A stretch of 64,000 nucleotides of DNA from Echinicola shivajiensis (GCF_018642165.1 NZ_JAHHZM010000001.1:62001-126000); one strand, 5' to 3'. Shown: positions 26,563-34,932, numbered from the stretch's first letter. A program made the numbers and translations. Notes: generated by a model not told the origin, from the sequence alone.

Positions 26563-26992
26563 AGGAACCATAAATAAAAATGAAAAAAGCATCTTTCAAT
26601 AGCTGAATAATTTAATGTTTCAAATATAATAATTAAAATAAAACAATAATTATTTATAAAATAATTTTAATTACACAACCATCATAACCCCTAGACAATT
26701 TTATATATTTCACCTATTTGGAAAGGGCTGTTAAGGATCTATTCCTGAAAGGAGTTGATCAGAAAAAAAGACCATATTCACAGGGGCATCCATGCTTTTT
26801 ATAATGATGCCATAGGCAAGTTGTTTTGGAAAATCCACCGGGGTTGGTTCAGGGACAGGGCTCAAAAAATAGGCTTGGGCATTCAGCTCAGCAATTTCAT
26901 CAGAAAATTCCTTAAAGCAGGCCTTTGGGAGGCCAAGAACCTCCCCAAAAAACAAGGCACCGACCATTATCAAAATGTTTCATCAATTGAAC

Positions 26993-27043
26993 CGTGCTGG
27001 TCCAGATTTGCAATCTGGACCAGCACGGGCATTTGTAACGCCC
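26993..27043. repeat. strong palindrome pair (pair 7)
   Basis: A perfect 16-bp stem with TGC loop at 26993-27027 (inner part CCAGATT-TGC-AATCTGG) is followed by GGGCATT-TGT-AACGCCC at 27027-27043. This is the same family as the 12-15 kb pairs, but the centres are only 25 bp apart because the first stem is extended. Confidence 0.8.
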
Positions 27044-27092
27044 CTAACCATAAACAATTTAACCGCCCCCCCCTGGGAGGTACATATGTTTT

Positions 27093-27282
27093 AACCCGCT
27101 TTATGCATTAGGAATCATTATGAGAACTGAAACTACAAGAAAATCAGGCTGTTTGGAGATTGAATCATAGCATCGCTATGGTGAACCTGTCTACCGCCAG
27201 GTAGAATCGAAAACAGCAGCGAAGCGACTGATTTTAAAGTAGTTTCAGGTCGTAATAGATAGGCTAATGCATAATGCGGGTT
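27093..27282. repeat. 190-bp fold-back element with nested hairpins
   Basis: Outer arms AACCCGCTTTATGCATTAG (27093-27111) and CTAATGCATAATGCGGGTT (27264-27282) pair over 19 bp with one mismatch. Moving inward, CTGAAACTAC (27127-27136) pairs with GTAGTTTCAG (27239-27248), AAAATCAG (27140-27147) with CTGATTTT (27228-27235), and GCTGTTT (27148-27154) with AAACAGC (27211-27217). The apex carries CATAGC-ATC-GCTATG (27166-27180) and CTACC/GGTAG (27191-27204). This is a MITE-like or RNA-like cross-shaped structure, not a gene. The flanking parts of 26593-27476 otherwise show no convincing gene. Confidence 0.8.
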
Positions 27283-27438
27283 TAAGTAAGAATGAAAAAA
27301 TTTTTAAGCGCTGAGAAATAAAAAAGGAGTTTGGTTGGCGGTCATTCAGGAAACCTTTGGCAATAGGTAAAATTGAAATGACGTTATCCCCCTTTAATTT
27401 TGTCGTATTTAGCCCTCTAAATTTTAAAAACGACATGG

Positions 27439-27446
27439 TATTTTTG
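27439..27446 (+). promoter_or_regulatory. possible Bacteroidota -7 promoter element
   Basis: TATTTTTG fits the Bacteroidota -7 consensus TAnnTTTG and lies 30 bp upstream of the ATG of the DHFR-like gene. No clear -33 TTG is visible, so this is weak. Confidence 0.3.
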
Positions 27447-27476
27447 TTCTAACGGATTTTTACTTCCAAAAAATAA

Positions 27477-28097
27477 ATGATGAATAAACTAATTCTTGAA
27501 ACACAAATAAGCATTGATGGATATATCGCAGACGAGAAGGGCGATACAAGTTGGATGGTTTGGAATTGGGGACAAGAGTGGAATTGGGATAAAGACTTAC
27601 AAGCTTATCACACAAACTTAAATAAATCGGTTAACAGTATTTTGGTAAGTAGTCAAATGGCTCAAGAGGGGTTTAACGCTCATTGGAAACAAGTAACACA
27701 AGACCCAACAGATAAGAGATTTGAATTTGCCAACCATATTGTAAATGCAGAAAAATTTGTGGTGAGCAAAACTTTAACTACTGAAACAGAAATTCCGGGT
27801 GGTTGGCAAAACATATCCATTCTGAAAGATAATTTAGAAAATGACATTGAATCCTTGAAAAGTAAAAGCAACGGAAATATTATCGTTTACGGAGGTGCAA
27901 AACTTGTGTCTTCGCTAATAAAATCAAACTTGATAGACGAATATCACTTTATAATAAACCCGGTAGCATTAGGACAAGGCTTGCCTATTTTCAAGAAATT
28001 GACAAATCTAAAAATGGTAAATTCTGCACCATTTGAGTGCGGTATCATCGTTAATCATTACCAGAAGGAATGGGAAAATGGGTCAGGGAAGATATAG
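27477..28097 (+). CDS. dihydrofolate reductase-family protein (RibD C-terminal domain)
   Basis: A 206-residue protein with a RibD_C/DHFR-like fold: LILETQISIDGYIADEKGD at the start, the nucleotide-binding segment GNIIVYGGAKLVSSLI near residues 137-152, and DEYHFIINPVALGQGLPIF near 160. These proteins are NADPH-dependent reductase homologues without a known folate role. It is the first gene of an accessory set ending with an ECF42-type sigma factor. The last nine residues (after NHYQK) appear to come from fused foreign DNA, because the same bases in another frame match the tiny repeated reading frame found elsewhere in the window. Confidence 0.85.
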   Translation: MMNKLILETQISIDGYIADEKGDTSWMVWNWGQEWNWDKDLQAYHTNLNKSVNSILVSSQMAQEGFNAHWKQVTQDPTDKRFEFANHIVNAEKFVVSKTLTTETEIPGGWQNISILKDNLENDIESLKSKSNGNIIVYGGAKLVSSLIKSNLIDEYHFIINPVALGQGLPIFKKLTNLKMVNSAPFECGIIVNHYQKEWENGSGKI

Positions 28098-28114
28098 AGA
28101 GGTATGGATCATAA
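28070..28114 (+). repeat. fragment of the tiny repeated reading frame (copy C)
   Basis: Bases from ATG 28070 read MGKWVREDIERYGS in the frame used by copies A and B, but only the last third is present. It overlaps the 3' end of the DHFR-like gene in another frame. The gap 28115-28326 has no identified gene. Confidence 0.45.
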
Positions 28115-28326
28115 GTAATACAACCATATACTGCTCACCTCCATGCTCTCCTTTATCTTTTTGGCTTTCTGTTCTCAGATAACCCAGCGTTTATCTGACC
28201 ATACCAGCAGCTACTCCCTGACGTCCTGTATCAATATTTAGAACTGATCCCCAGTTTCGGACAAGGACTACACCAGCCTAATAAACAAGCTGAAAAAATC
28301 GTATTGAAATTAAAAACCATTCTAAA

Positions 28327-28704
28327 ATGACAAAGATTATTTCAAGTCCTAATTGTGGAAACTCTCCGAAAATGGAGCTTATCAAAAAACTTAATATTGC
28401 GTTTGCTAAAGGAAACGTAGAGTTTATTACCGAAAGCGTTACAGATGAAATTGTTTGGGAGATAATTGGTGACAAGAAAATTGAGGGAAAAGAAAAATTT
28501 ACCGTGGAATTGGAAAAAATGAAATCCGAAAAAGCAACCGAGCTAACCCTCAAACAAATTTTATCTCACGGAAAAGAAGGAGCTGCCAACGGAATTATGA
28601 AAATGAAAAATGGAAAAACATATGCCTTTTCTGACTTTTATATCTTTCAGGGCGCTAAAGGTGTGAAAATAAAAAACATCACCTCATATCTTATCGAGGT
28701 TTAA
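28327..28704 (+). CDS. SnoaL/NTF2-like protein
   Basis: A 125-residue protein with the small cone-shaped NTF2-like pattern: LIKKLNIAFAKGNVEFITESVTDEIVWEIIGD, then EGKEKFTVELEKMK and the strand set GIMKMKNGKTYAFSDFYIFQGAKGVKIKNITSYLIEV. Such proteins bind small hydrophobic molecules or catalyse isomerisations; no substrate can be deduced. It lies within the sigma-factor gene set, 73 bp before the YciI gene. Confidence 0.8.
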   Translation: MTKIISSPNCGNSPKMELIKKLNIAFAKGNVEFITESVTDEIVWEIIGDKKIEGKEKFTVELEKMKSEKATELTLKQILSHGKEGAANGIMKMKNGKTYAFSDFYIFQGAKGVKIKNITSYLIEV

Positions 28705-28777
28705 AAAAAGAGCTTGAAAAATGTCCCCATATGGAAAAGCCAATCGTCATCGGGATGAATATTAAAAATTTATTATT

Positions 28778-29119
28778 ATGAAAGAATTCGCATTAATTTT
28801 CAGACTAAACGACATTTCCGACTTCAAACCTTCACCAAAACAAATGGAGGAGCGGATGAATTGGCTTGGCAGTATTGCCGCTCAAAACAAATTGGTGGAT
28901 CAAGGCAATACACTTTTACCAATTCCGGGAAGTGCCAAAACTGTAAAACCCGACAATATAGTAACGGATGGTCCCTATACTGAAATCAAGGAGTTTATCA
29001 GCGGTTACATTATTGTAAAAACGGAAACTATTGATGAGGCAGTAGAAATTGCAAAAGGAAACCCAATTTTTGAAATTGGAGGTAACATTGAAGTTCGAGA
29101 AGTTCTAAAACGTGATTAA
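28778..29119 (+). CDS. YciI-like DGPF-domain protein
   Basis: A 113-residue protein with the DGPF-type motif VTDGPYTEIKEFISGYIIVKTETIDEAVEIAKGNP (residues about 67-101; here DGPY). DGPF proteins are the hallmark neighbours of ECF42 sigma factors. The sigma gene begins 3 bp after this stop codon, so they are co-expressed. The molecular role is unknown; the ferredoxin-like fold of the YciI family suggests a small-molecule enzyme. Confidence 0.9.
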   Translation: MKEFALIFRLNDISDFKPSPKQMEERMNWLGSIAAQNKLVDQGNTLLPIPGSAKTVKPDNIVTDGPYTEIKEFISGYIIVKTETIDEAVEIAKGNPIFEIGGNIEVREVLKRD

Positions 29120-29122
29120 TAT

Positions 29123-30373
29123 TTGAAAAATCAAAAATCACATATTGACCTTGTTCCACACTTATTCCGAGAGGAATATGCAAAAATGACGGCTGTTTTG
29201 TGCCGTCATTTTGGTTTAAAGCACATAGAAATTGCCGAGGACATCGCAAGCGATACTTTCTTAAAGGCATCCGAACATTGGGCAATCCACGGAGTACCAG
29301 AAAACCCAATCGCGTGGCTCTACACAGTTGCAAAAAACAAGACCAGGGATTATTTCAAACACATTTCCATTTTTGAAACACAAATCAAACACAACCTTAA
29401 GTATGATCAGCCTCAATACTCTGTAAATATTGAATTTAATGAGCAAATAATTTCAGACAGTCAATTGGCCATGGTTTTTGCCGTTTGCAATCCAGCCAAC
29501 AGCGCAGAAAATCAAATTGCATTGGCACTACAAATCCTTTGTGGTTTTGGTGTGGAAGAAATTGCCAATGCATTCATCACTAAATCCGAAACCATCAAAA
29601 AACGACTTCAACGGGCGAGAAACAATCTTCGAAAAGACAATTTCCAATTAAAAACATTGACCAAACCTGAAATCCAATCAAGGCAGGAAACCGTTTTACA
29701 AACATTGTACCTGCTGTTCAATGAAGGATATTTTTCAAAATCAAACAATCAACTCATTCGCCGGGAACTTTGTACACAAGCAGTCAGATTGAATTTGATC
29801 TTGACAGAAAATCCCCTGACCAATACACCTCAAACAAATGCCTTGTTGGCATTAATGTGTTTTCAGAGTTCCAGACTTGAAGCTCGAACCAATAAAAAAG
29901 GTGAAGCCGTTCTGTTTGAGGAGCAGGACAAAAGTTTGTGGGACAAACCACTTATAGAAAGGGGTAATTATTATTTGGTCAAAGCCACTAATGGAAAAGA
30001 AACTTCAAAATATCATCTGGAAGCGGGTATTGCTTATTGGCACACCACCTCAACTGACAACGCAAACAAATGGAAAAACATTCTCCTATTGTACAACCAA
30101 CTTATTTTAATCGAGTATTCACCCATAACAGCATTGAACAGAACATTCGCCTTTTCAAAAGTTTATGGAAACCAAAAGGCTATTATTGAAGCGGAGAAAT
30201 TACACTTAACAGAAAGTAATTATTATAGCGAACTGATGGGGTATTTATATGCAGATATAGACTATGTAAAGGCAATTTCACATTATAAGCGGGCCATTGA
30301 GCTAACAAAGTCTGAAACCCAGAAGCGAACATTAACCAGGAAAATAGCACTACTGCAAAAAGAAACCAATTAA
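29123..30373 (+). CDS. ECF42-type RNA polymerase sigma factor (DUF6596)
   Basis: A 416-residue sigma factor starting with TTG 29123, 3 bp after the YciI stop. Residues 1-70 contain region 2 (AEDIASDTFLKASEHW; NPIAWLYTVAKNKTRDYFKH). Residues about 120-165 form region 4 with the HTH GFGVEEIANAFITKSETIKKRLQRARNNL. The long extension (residues 190-416; LYLLFNEGYFSK, LCTQAVRLNLIL, LEAGIAYWHTT) is the DUF6596/TPR-like C-terminal domain that replaces an anti-sigma factor in the ECF42 group. The DGPF neighbour is the diagnostic context. It probably activates this same gene set. Confidence 0.9.
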   Translation: MKNQKSHIDLVPHLFREEYAKMTAVLCRHFGLKHIEIAEDIASDTFLKASEHWAIHGVPENPIAWLYTVAKNKTRDYFKHISIFETQIKHNLKYDQPQYSVNIEFNEQIISDSQLAMVFAVCNPANSAENQIALALQILCGFGVEEIANAFITKSETIKKRLQRARNNLRKDNFQLKTLTKPEIQSRQETVLQTLYLLFNEGYFSKSNNQLIRRELCTQAVRLNLILTENPLTNTPQTNALLALMCFQSSRLEARTNKKGEAVLFEEQDKSLWDKPLIERGNYYLVKATNGKETSKYHLEAGIAYWHTTSTDNANKWKNILLLYNQLILIEYSPITALNRTFAFSKVYGNQKAIIEAEKLHLTESNYYSELMGYLYADIDYVKAISHYKRAIELTKSETQKRTLTRKIALLQKETN

Positions 30374-30376
30374 AAT

Positions 30377-30829
30377 ATGGAAACTATTTTTGATAAAAAG
30401 ACAAGAGAACAATTGATCACTAGAATTGAGCAAATTAGTGAAGAAAAAAAACCTATTTGGGGGAAAATGAATGTTTTTCAGATGCTAAAACACAACACCT
30501 ATTGGAATGAGTGGATAATAGGCAGTGACAACCATATTTACAAGCAAGCTTTTATTGGGAAAATATTTGGGAAAATAGCATTGAAAAGAATGATAAAGGA
30601 CGAAAAACCTTTTGATAAAAATATCCCAACTTCTGACCAGTTCAAAGTTAAAGAGTCAAATGGCAATTTTGTAGCCGAAAAATCAAAATGGATTTCATTG
30701 TTAAATGAATATGAAAGTTATAATAACCCCAATTTCGTTCACGATTTTTTCGGAAAAATGACAACTGAGCAAATCGGAATTTTGGTTTACAAACATACGG
30801 ACCATCATTTGAGACAATTTGGATTATAA
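30377..30829 (+). CDS. DUF1569 protein (DinB-like fold)
   Basis: A 150-residue protein with METIFDKKTREQLITRIEQI, then the metal-binding helix KMNVFQMLKHNTYWNEW (His near residue 39) and a C-terminal YKHTDHHLRQF with two more His. This is the DUF1569 branch of the DinB/YfiT four-helix metalloprotein superfamily. It starts 3 bp after the sigma-factor stop and is the last gene of the operon. The substrate is unknown. Confidence 0.85.
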   Translation: METIFDKKTREQLITRIEQISEEKKPIWGKMNVFQMLKHNTYWNEWIIGSDNHIYKQAFIGKIFGKIALKRMIKDEKPFDKNIPTSDQFKVKESNGNFVAEKSKWISLLNEYESYNNPNFVHDFFGKMTTEQIGILVYKHTDHHLRQFGL

Positions 30830-30865
30830 AAAATGCAATAACCGCCACTACTTAATGTCACGCCG

Positions 30866-30914
30866 GTCCAGATTTACAATCTGGACAAATAAATCATGGG
30901 CATTTGTAATGCCC
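30866..30914. repeat. paired palindromes, 30 bp apart (pair 8)
   Basis: GTCCAGATT-TAC-AATCTGGAC (30866-30886) and GGGCATT-TGT-AATGCCC (30898-30914), centres 30 bp apart with AAATAAATCAT between, as in the 12-15 kb region. Confidence 0.8.
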
Positions 30915-31021
30915 TTAACCATAAACAATTTAACCATTAAACGATAACACTCCTCAATCTACCGTCTCCAGTTCGACAATCCTACAATCCCACAGTCAAC
31001 CAACACCGGATCTTCCCCTTA

Positions 31022-31153
31022 ATGGGAAACACCCACCTGCAGGAAAAAACAAGGCTCATCAAAGCCATTTATGCTATGCTGCAAGGTATGGAAATATGGG
31101 TCAGGGAAGATACGGGGAAGTACCGGAACTTAGGAAATACGGTCACATGCTAA
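31022..31153 (+). CDS. tiny repeated reading frame (copy B), 43 aa
   Basis: ATG 31022 opens MGNTHLQEKTRLIKAIYAML followed by QGMEIWVREDTGKYRNLGN. It matches copy A at 23400 along its length (LQEK..LI.AIY.ML.GME.WVREDTG.Y). It lies in a gap between DUF1569 and the Crp-family gene, behind low-complexity ACAATCC words. No known family; could be a remnant of a larger gene or a true small protein. Confidence 0.4.
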   Translation: MGNTHLQEKTRLIKAIYAMLQGMEIWVREDTGKYRNLGNTVTC

Positions 31154-31267
31154 CCATTACGGAATCTACTGCGTAAAAAACTATATTACCAGAAAAGAAA
31201 AACAAGACTCATTCTGACCTGATTCCTATAGTATTCCATTAGGTTAAAAAACCATAAAACATCTCAA

Positions 31268-31846
31268 TTGATGCATGCGACCTCCTTAAGAAAACAAATA
31301 GAAGAAATCGTCAAATTAACCGATGATGAGTTTTCCCAAGTATTGGGATATTTTCAAAAAAGAACCTTTAAAAAACACCAGATCGTCCTCTATGAAGGTG
31401 ATTATGCCCAATTCGACTACTTCGTTGTAAATGGATTGATGAAAGTTTCCAGGATGGATTCAGACGGCAAGGAACATATTTTACAATTTGGCATGGAAAA
31501 TTGGTGGATTACAGACGCAGAGGCCTTTCATCACAGAACTAAATCAACGCTCATCGTAGATTGCCTGGAAGATACAGAAACACTTGCGCTAAGCTTAGAT
31601 AACAAGGAAAGCTTAATCAGGGAATTCCCTAAAATGCAAACTTTTTTCTTCAACAAAACAACCAACGGATTTATTTCCTTACAAAAGCGCATCTTATGTT
31701 TTTTGAGCAGCAATGCCAGCGACCGTTACCATAATTTACTCACCCTATATCCAGGTTTGATCCAGCGCGTACCCAAGGCCATGATAGCATCATACCTAGG
31801 TGTGACCCGGGAAACTTTAAGCCGCTTGTCAAAAATGGAAGCTTAA
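31268..31846 (+). CDS. Crp/Fnr-family transcriptional regulator
   Basis: A 192-residue regulator. The cyclic-nucleotide-binding beta-roll covers residues about 25-115 (KKHQIVLYEGDYAQFDYFVVNGLMKV; GKEHILQFGMENWW). The C-terminal winged HTH is short: RVPKAMIASYLGVTRETLSRLSKM. It is typical of Bacteroidota Crp proteins that lack cAMP-binding Arg. It directly precedes an MFS exporter and an aldo/keto reductase on the same strand (75 bp gap), which are its likely targets. Confidence 0.9.
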   Translation: MMHATSLRKQIEEIVKLTDDEFSQVLGYFQKRTFKKHQIVLYEGDYAQFDYFVVNGLMKVSRMDSDGKEHILQFGMENWWITDAEAFHHRTKSTLIVDCLEDTETLALSLDNKESLIREFPKMQTFFFNKTTNGFISLQKRILCFLSSNASDRYHNLLTLYPGLIQRVPKAMIASYLGVTRETLSRLSKMEA

Positions 31847-31920
31847 AATGTGACATTCCTCACAGCAAATCTTTGACATATGTCCTGTCAGGCAAGGTAT
31901 GCCTTTCAGAACTTTGTCAT

Positions 31921-33153
31921 ATGAAAAACAGTAAAGTACCAGTTACCCGACAACAGCGAATACCTGTAGCCATATGGGCATTGACCGCTAGCGTATTTGC
32001 CATTGGCACTGCGGAAGTGGTCATGATCGGCTTGCTGCCGACTATTGCAAGAGAATTTTCAATCAGTACGGCCTCTTCAGGCTGGTTAATCACCTCCTAT
32101 GCCATGGGCGTGGCCATGGGTGGTCCGGTGGTCACGGCATTTACCAATACTATCAGTAGAAAAAAATTACTGTGTTATCTCATTCTTCTCTTTGTGCTCA
32201 GTAATGCTTTGGCTGCTTCATCGTATAACTATTTGATTCTCATTTCAGGAAGGGTTTTATCAGGAGTAGCACACGGGGTGTTTGTCGGTACCGGAGCCAA
32301 TATCGCCAGCAATATGGTCCATGAAGAAAAAAGGGCCACTGCCATTGCTATCATGTTTACCGGACTAACCGTAGCCATGGTTACAGGGGTGCCCTTGGGG
32401 ACTTATATTGGGCAACACTTCGGATGGCGCCTTACCTTTGCTGCCATTTCCGTCATAGGCCTTTTTTGTCTATTGGCCAACCAATTATGGCTTCCCAACA
32501 AAATAAAGCAAGGAAGCGAGATAAACCTTAAAGAACAATTCAAGGTCTTGAGGAGCAGTTCAATGCTAATAGGCTTCTCATTGACCCTATTTTCATTTGC
32601 CGCTTTATTTGGGACCTTCACGTATTTAGCCCCTTTATTGGAAGAAATTTCAGGATTCAGTAAAAACCAAATCACCTTGATTTTATTCCTTTACGGAATC
32701 TCTGTGGCCTTCGGAAACCTGCTTGGAGGAAAACTTTCCAATAGAAGCCCCGCACAATTACTCGCCGTTCTATTCACTTTACTTACGGTTAACCTTGGCC
32801 TGATGGCAGATTTTCTACCATCCAAAATACCTACTTTGATCCTGGTAGCCACTATGGGAACCATTGGATTTGCGACGGTTCCAGGAATGCAATTGTATAT
32901 CATCCAACTTTCCGAAAAATATAGGGCCGGTGCAGAGGATGTTTCTTCTGTTTTGAATATTTCAGCTTTTAATATAGGGATAGCCTTGGGGTCCACTATA
33001 GGGGGAATTATTATTTCCAGTCCGTTCGGCTTACAATCAGTCCCCTCCATGGGAGCAGTATTCTCGGCAATAGCCATACTTATGGCCATCATCAGCATAA
33101 AAAAAGAAAAACGTATCACTAAAAAACAATTAAGATGGAATACAGAAAATTAG
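31921..33153 (+). CDS. MFS transporter, DHA1 family (AraJ/YdhP-like)
   Basis: A 410-residue protein with twelve membrane helices. Start at ATG 31921 (MKNSKVPVTRQQRIPVAIWAL); an ATG 48 bp upstream adds a polar stretch without support. Early signatures are IGTAEVVMIGLLPTIAREF, SGWLITSYAMGVAMGGPVV, and an antiporter-like motif C region AIAIMFTGLTVAMVTGVPLGTYIG. This group exports drugs, sugars or arabinose-like compounds. It overlaps the aldo/keto reductase by 19 bp, so the two are coupled under the Crp-like regulator. Confidence 0.88.
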   Translation: MKNSKVPVTRQQRIPVAIWALTASVFAIGTAEVVMIGLLPTIAREFSISTASSGWLITSYAMGVAMGGPVVTAFTNTISRKKLLCYLILLFVLSNALAASSYNYLILISGRVLSGVAHGVFVGTGANIASNMVHEEKRATAIAIMFTGLTVAMVTGVPLGTYIGQHFGWRLTFAAISVIGLFCLLANQLWLPNKIKQGSEINLKEQFKVLRSSSMLIGFSLTLFSFAALFGTFTYLAPLLEEISGFSKNQITLILFLYGISVAFGNLLGGKLSNRSPAQLLAVLFTLLTVNLGLMADFLPSKIPTLILVATMGTIGFATVPGMQLYIIQLSEKYRAGAEDVSSVLNISAFNIGIALGSTIGGIIISSPFGLQSVPSMGAVFSAIAILMAIISIKKEKRITKKQLRWNTEN

Positions 33154-34133
33154 GAAATTCAGGTTTGAAGGTACCCGTATTGAGCCTTGGAACAGGCACT
33201 TTTGGCGGTACCAACGAATTCTTCCAGCGATGGGGACAGACCGATGAAAAAGAAGCCACACGGCTTATTGATATTTGCCTTGAGAGGGGAATCAACTTCT
33301 TTGATACCGCTAATGTCTATTCAATCGGAGATGCAGAAATCGTACTGGGAAAAGCTCTAAAAGGTAAAAGAAACCAAAGCATCGTTTCGACCAAAGCTAC
33401 TTTCCAAATGGGAGATGGACCAAACGAAAAAGGTGCTTCCCGTTTCCATTTAATCAATGCCCTCGAAGACAGCTTAAAAAGGTTGGACACAGATTATATC
33501 GACTTGTATCTAATGCACGGCTTTGACCGTAATACACCGATCGAAGAAACACTTAGCACCCTTGACAATATGGTAAAAAGTGGAAAGGTAAGGTATATCG
33601 GCTGTTCTAATTTTGCTGCTTGGCAATTAATGAAATCCCTTTCTATTTCCGAAAGGAACAGTTTGGAAAAATATGTGGTTTACCAAGGCTATTATTCTCT
33701 CATCGGAAGGGATTATGAACAAGAACTGATGCCACTTTTGGAAGACCAAAATATAGGTTTGATGGCATGGAGTCCCTTGGGCTGGGGAAGGCTGACAGGA
33801 AAAATCAAGCGTGGTTTGGAAATAAAAGCAGGTAGAATTAAGTCGGGTGGAGACCTGGGTGGTCCACCGGTTGAGGAAGCTTTTCTCTTGAACATCATAG
33901 ATGTTTTGGAAAAAATCAGTGCAGAAACAGGTAAATCGATCCCCCAGATTGCCATAAACTGGCTACTTCAAAACAAAAGCGTATCAAATGTGGTCATAGG
34001 CGCAAGAAATGAAAAACAGCTGCTTTCCAATATAGGGGCTGTTGGGTGGAATTTATCTGAAAAACACTTCAATCAGCTCAACGAAATCTCAACACAAACA
34101 CCGATCTATCCCCATTGGGTTGGAGAAAGGTAA
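33135..34133 (+). CDS. aldo/keto reductase
   Basis: A 332-residue NADPH-dependent TIM-barrel oxidoreductase. Catalytic residues are visible: Asp in FFDTANVYSIGDAE, Tyr in the same segment, Lys in IVSTKATF and His in LYLMHGFDRN. NADPH-binding elements are WSPLGWGRLTGK and VVIGARNEKQL. It overlaps the MFS gene at its start, suggesting a detoxify-and-export pair. The physiological substrate is unknown. Confidence 0.9.
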   Translation: MEYRKLGNSGLKVPVLSLGTGTFGGTNEFFQRWGQTDEKEATRLIDICLERGINFFDTANVYSIGDAEIVLGKALKGKRNQSIVSTKATFQMGDGPNEKGASRFHLINALEDSLKRLDTDYIDLYLMHGFDRNTPIEETLSTLDNMVKSGKVRYIGCSNFAAWQLMKSLSISERNSLEKYVVYQGYYSLIGRDYEQELMPLLEDQNIGLMAWSPLGWGRLTGKIKRGLEIKAGRIKSGGDLGGPPVEEAFLLNIIDVLEKISAETGKSIPQIAINWLLQNKSVSNVVIGARNEKQLLSNIGAVGWNLSEKHFNQLNEISTQTPIYPHWVGER

Positions 34134-34171
34134 AATAACTGGTGGAGGAATATTCACTATAGATACACCTT

Positions 34172-34235
34172 ATGCTAATGCGGTTGGGCAAACTGATCCA
34201 AATCATTATGGAATTGCTAAAAACCGCATTAGCAT
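34172..34235. repeat. 14-bp inverted repeat with 36-nt loop
   Basis: ATGCTAATGCGGTT (34172-34185) pairs perfectly with AACCGCATTAGCAT (34222-34235), about 40 bp after the aldo/keto reductase stop. Its CTAATGC...GGTT arm resembles the outer arm of the fold-back element at 27264-27282. It may terminate the operon. Confidence 0.6.
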
Positions 34236-34408
34236 TAAACAAACATCTACTATCCCATTATAATTCAACACATTAAGAACACCCTCCCTTTCGCATTCTC
34301 CCACCAGGATTGTCGCATTCACACTTCTATTAATCGGAATTTATTGACGAGATTTGTATATAGTGAAACGGCCTTAAGGTTTATTTTGATATAAAAACAT
34401 ATTGAAGC

Positions 34409-34927
34409 ATGCTAGCAATGAGAGAGAATACATTTACCGAATTTCATAAGACCACATTGACTTTATTGAAAAAGCTCTCCTCTTTAACTGAAAAACAATT
34501 AAACTTTCTTCCGCAAAGTGGCTGGTCAGCAGGACAGCTTGGGGACCACCTATTAAAATCGTATGCGTCTGCCGAGACATTAAATGGAAAAACAAAGGCG
34601 ACCACCCGACCAATTGACCAAAAACTGGCGTCTGTTAAAACCTTATTCACTGACAATACCATCAAAATGGAATCACCAGAAGCCATTTTACCCTCCCAAG
34701 AGAAAATAACCAAAAGGGAATTAATTGATAGCTTAGAAGAAAGAATTGGGCAAATAAAAGAGGTCATACTAAACAAGGATTTATCATTAACCTGTGTTGA
34801 TTATTCCATCCCAGAATATGGGGAGTTCACAAGATTCGAATGGGTCTGGTTCAATATCTACCATACCCAAAGACATATTTTCCAATTGGAGAATATGGTG
34901 CAATCAAACGACCTTAAAGAGATTTAA
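34409..34927 (+). CDS. DinB-family protein
   Basis: A 172-residue four-helix protein of the DinB superfamily: FHKTTLTLLKKLSSLTEKQLNFLPQSGWSAGQLGDHLLKS at the start with a metal-ligand His (near residue 48) and the late YHTQRHIFQLENM with two more His. Such proteins bind a divalent metal and some are thiol S-transferases. Start is ATG 34409, or 34418 (MRENTF) as an alternative. Its stop is followed by a truncated NTF2-like gene. Confidence 0.85.
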   Translation: MLAMRENTFTEFHKTTLTLLKKLSSLTEKQLNFLPQSGWSAGQLGDHLLKSYASAETLNGKTKATTRPIDQKLASVKTLFTDNTIKMESPEAILPSQEKITKRELIDSLEERIGQIKEVILNKDLSLTCVDYSIPEYGEFTRFEWVWFNIYHTQRHIFQLENMVQSNDLKEI

Positions 34928-34932
34928 TCAAA

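Noticed and set aside
26731-26973. An 80-aa minus-strand frame reading EFSDEIAELNAQAYFLSP and following residues
   Set aside because: It looks slightly protein-like and may be a gene remnant, but I recognise no family and an overlapping frame runs on the other strand.
12098-30914. The palindrome pairs as intrinsic terminators
   Set aside because: They lack U-runs, several occur far from any stop codon, and the fixed pair spacing is not explained by termination.
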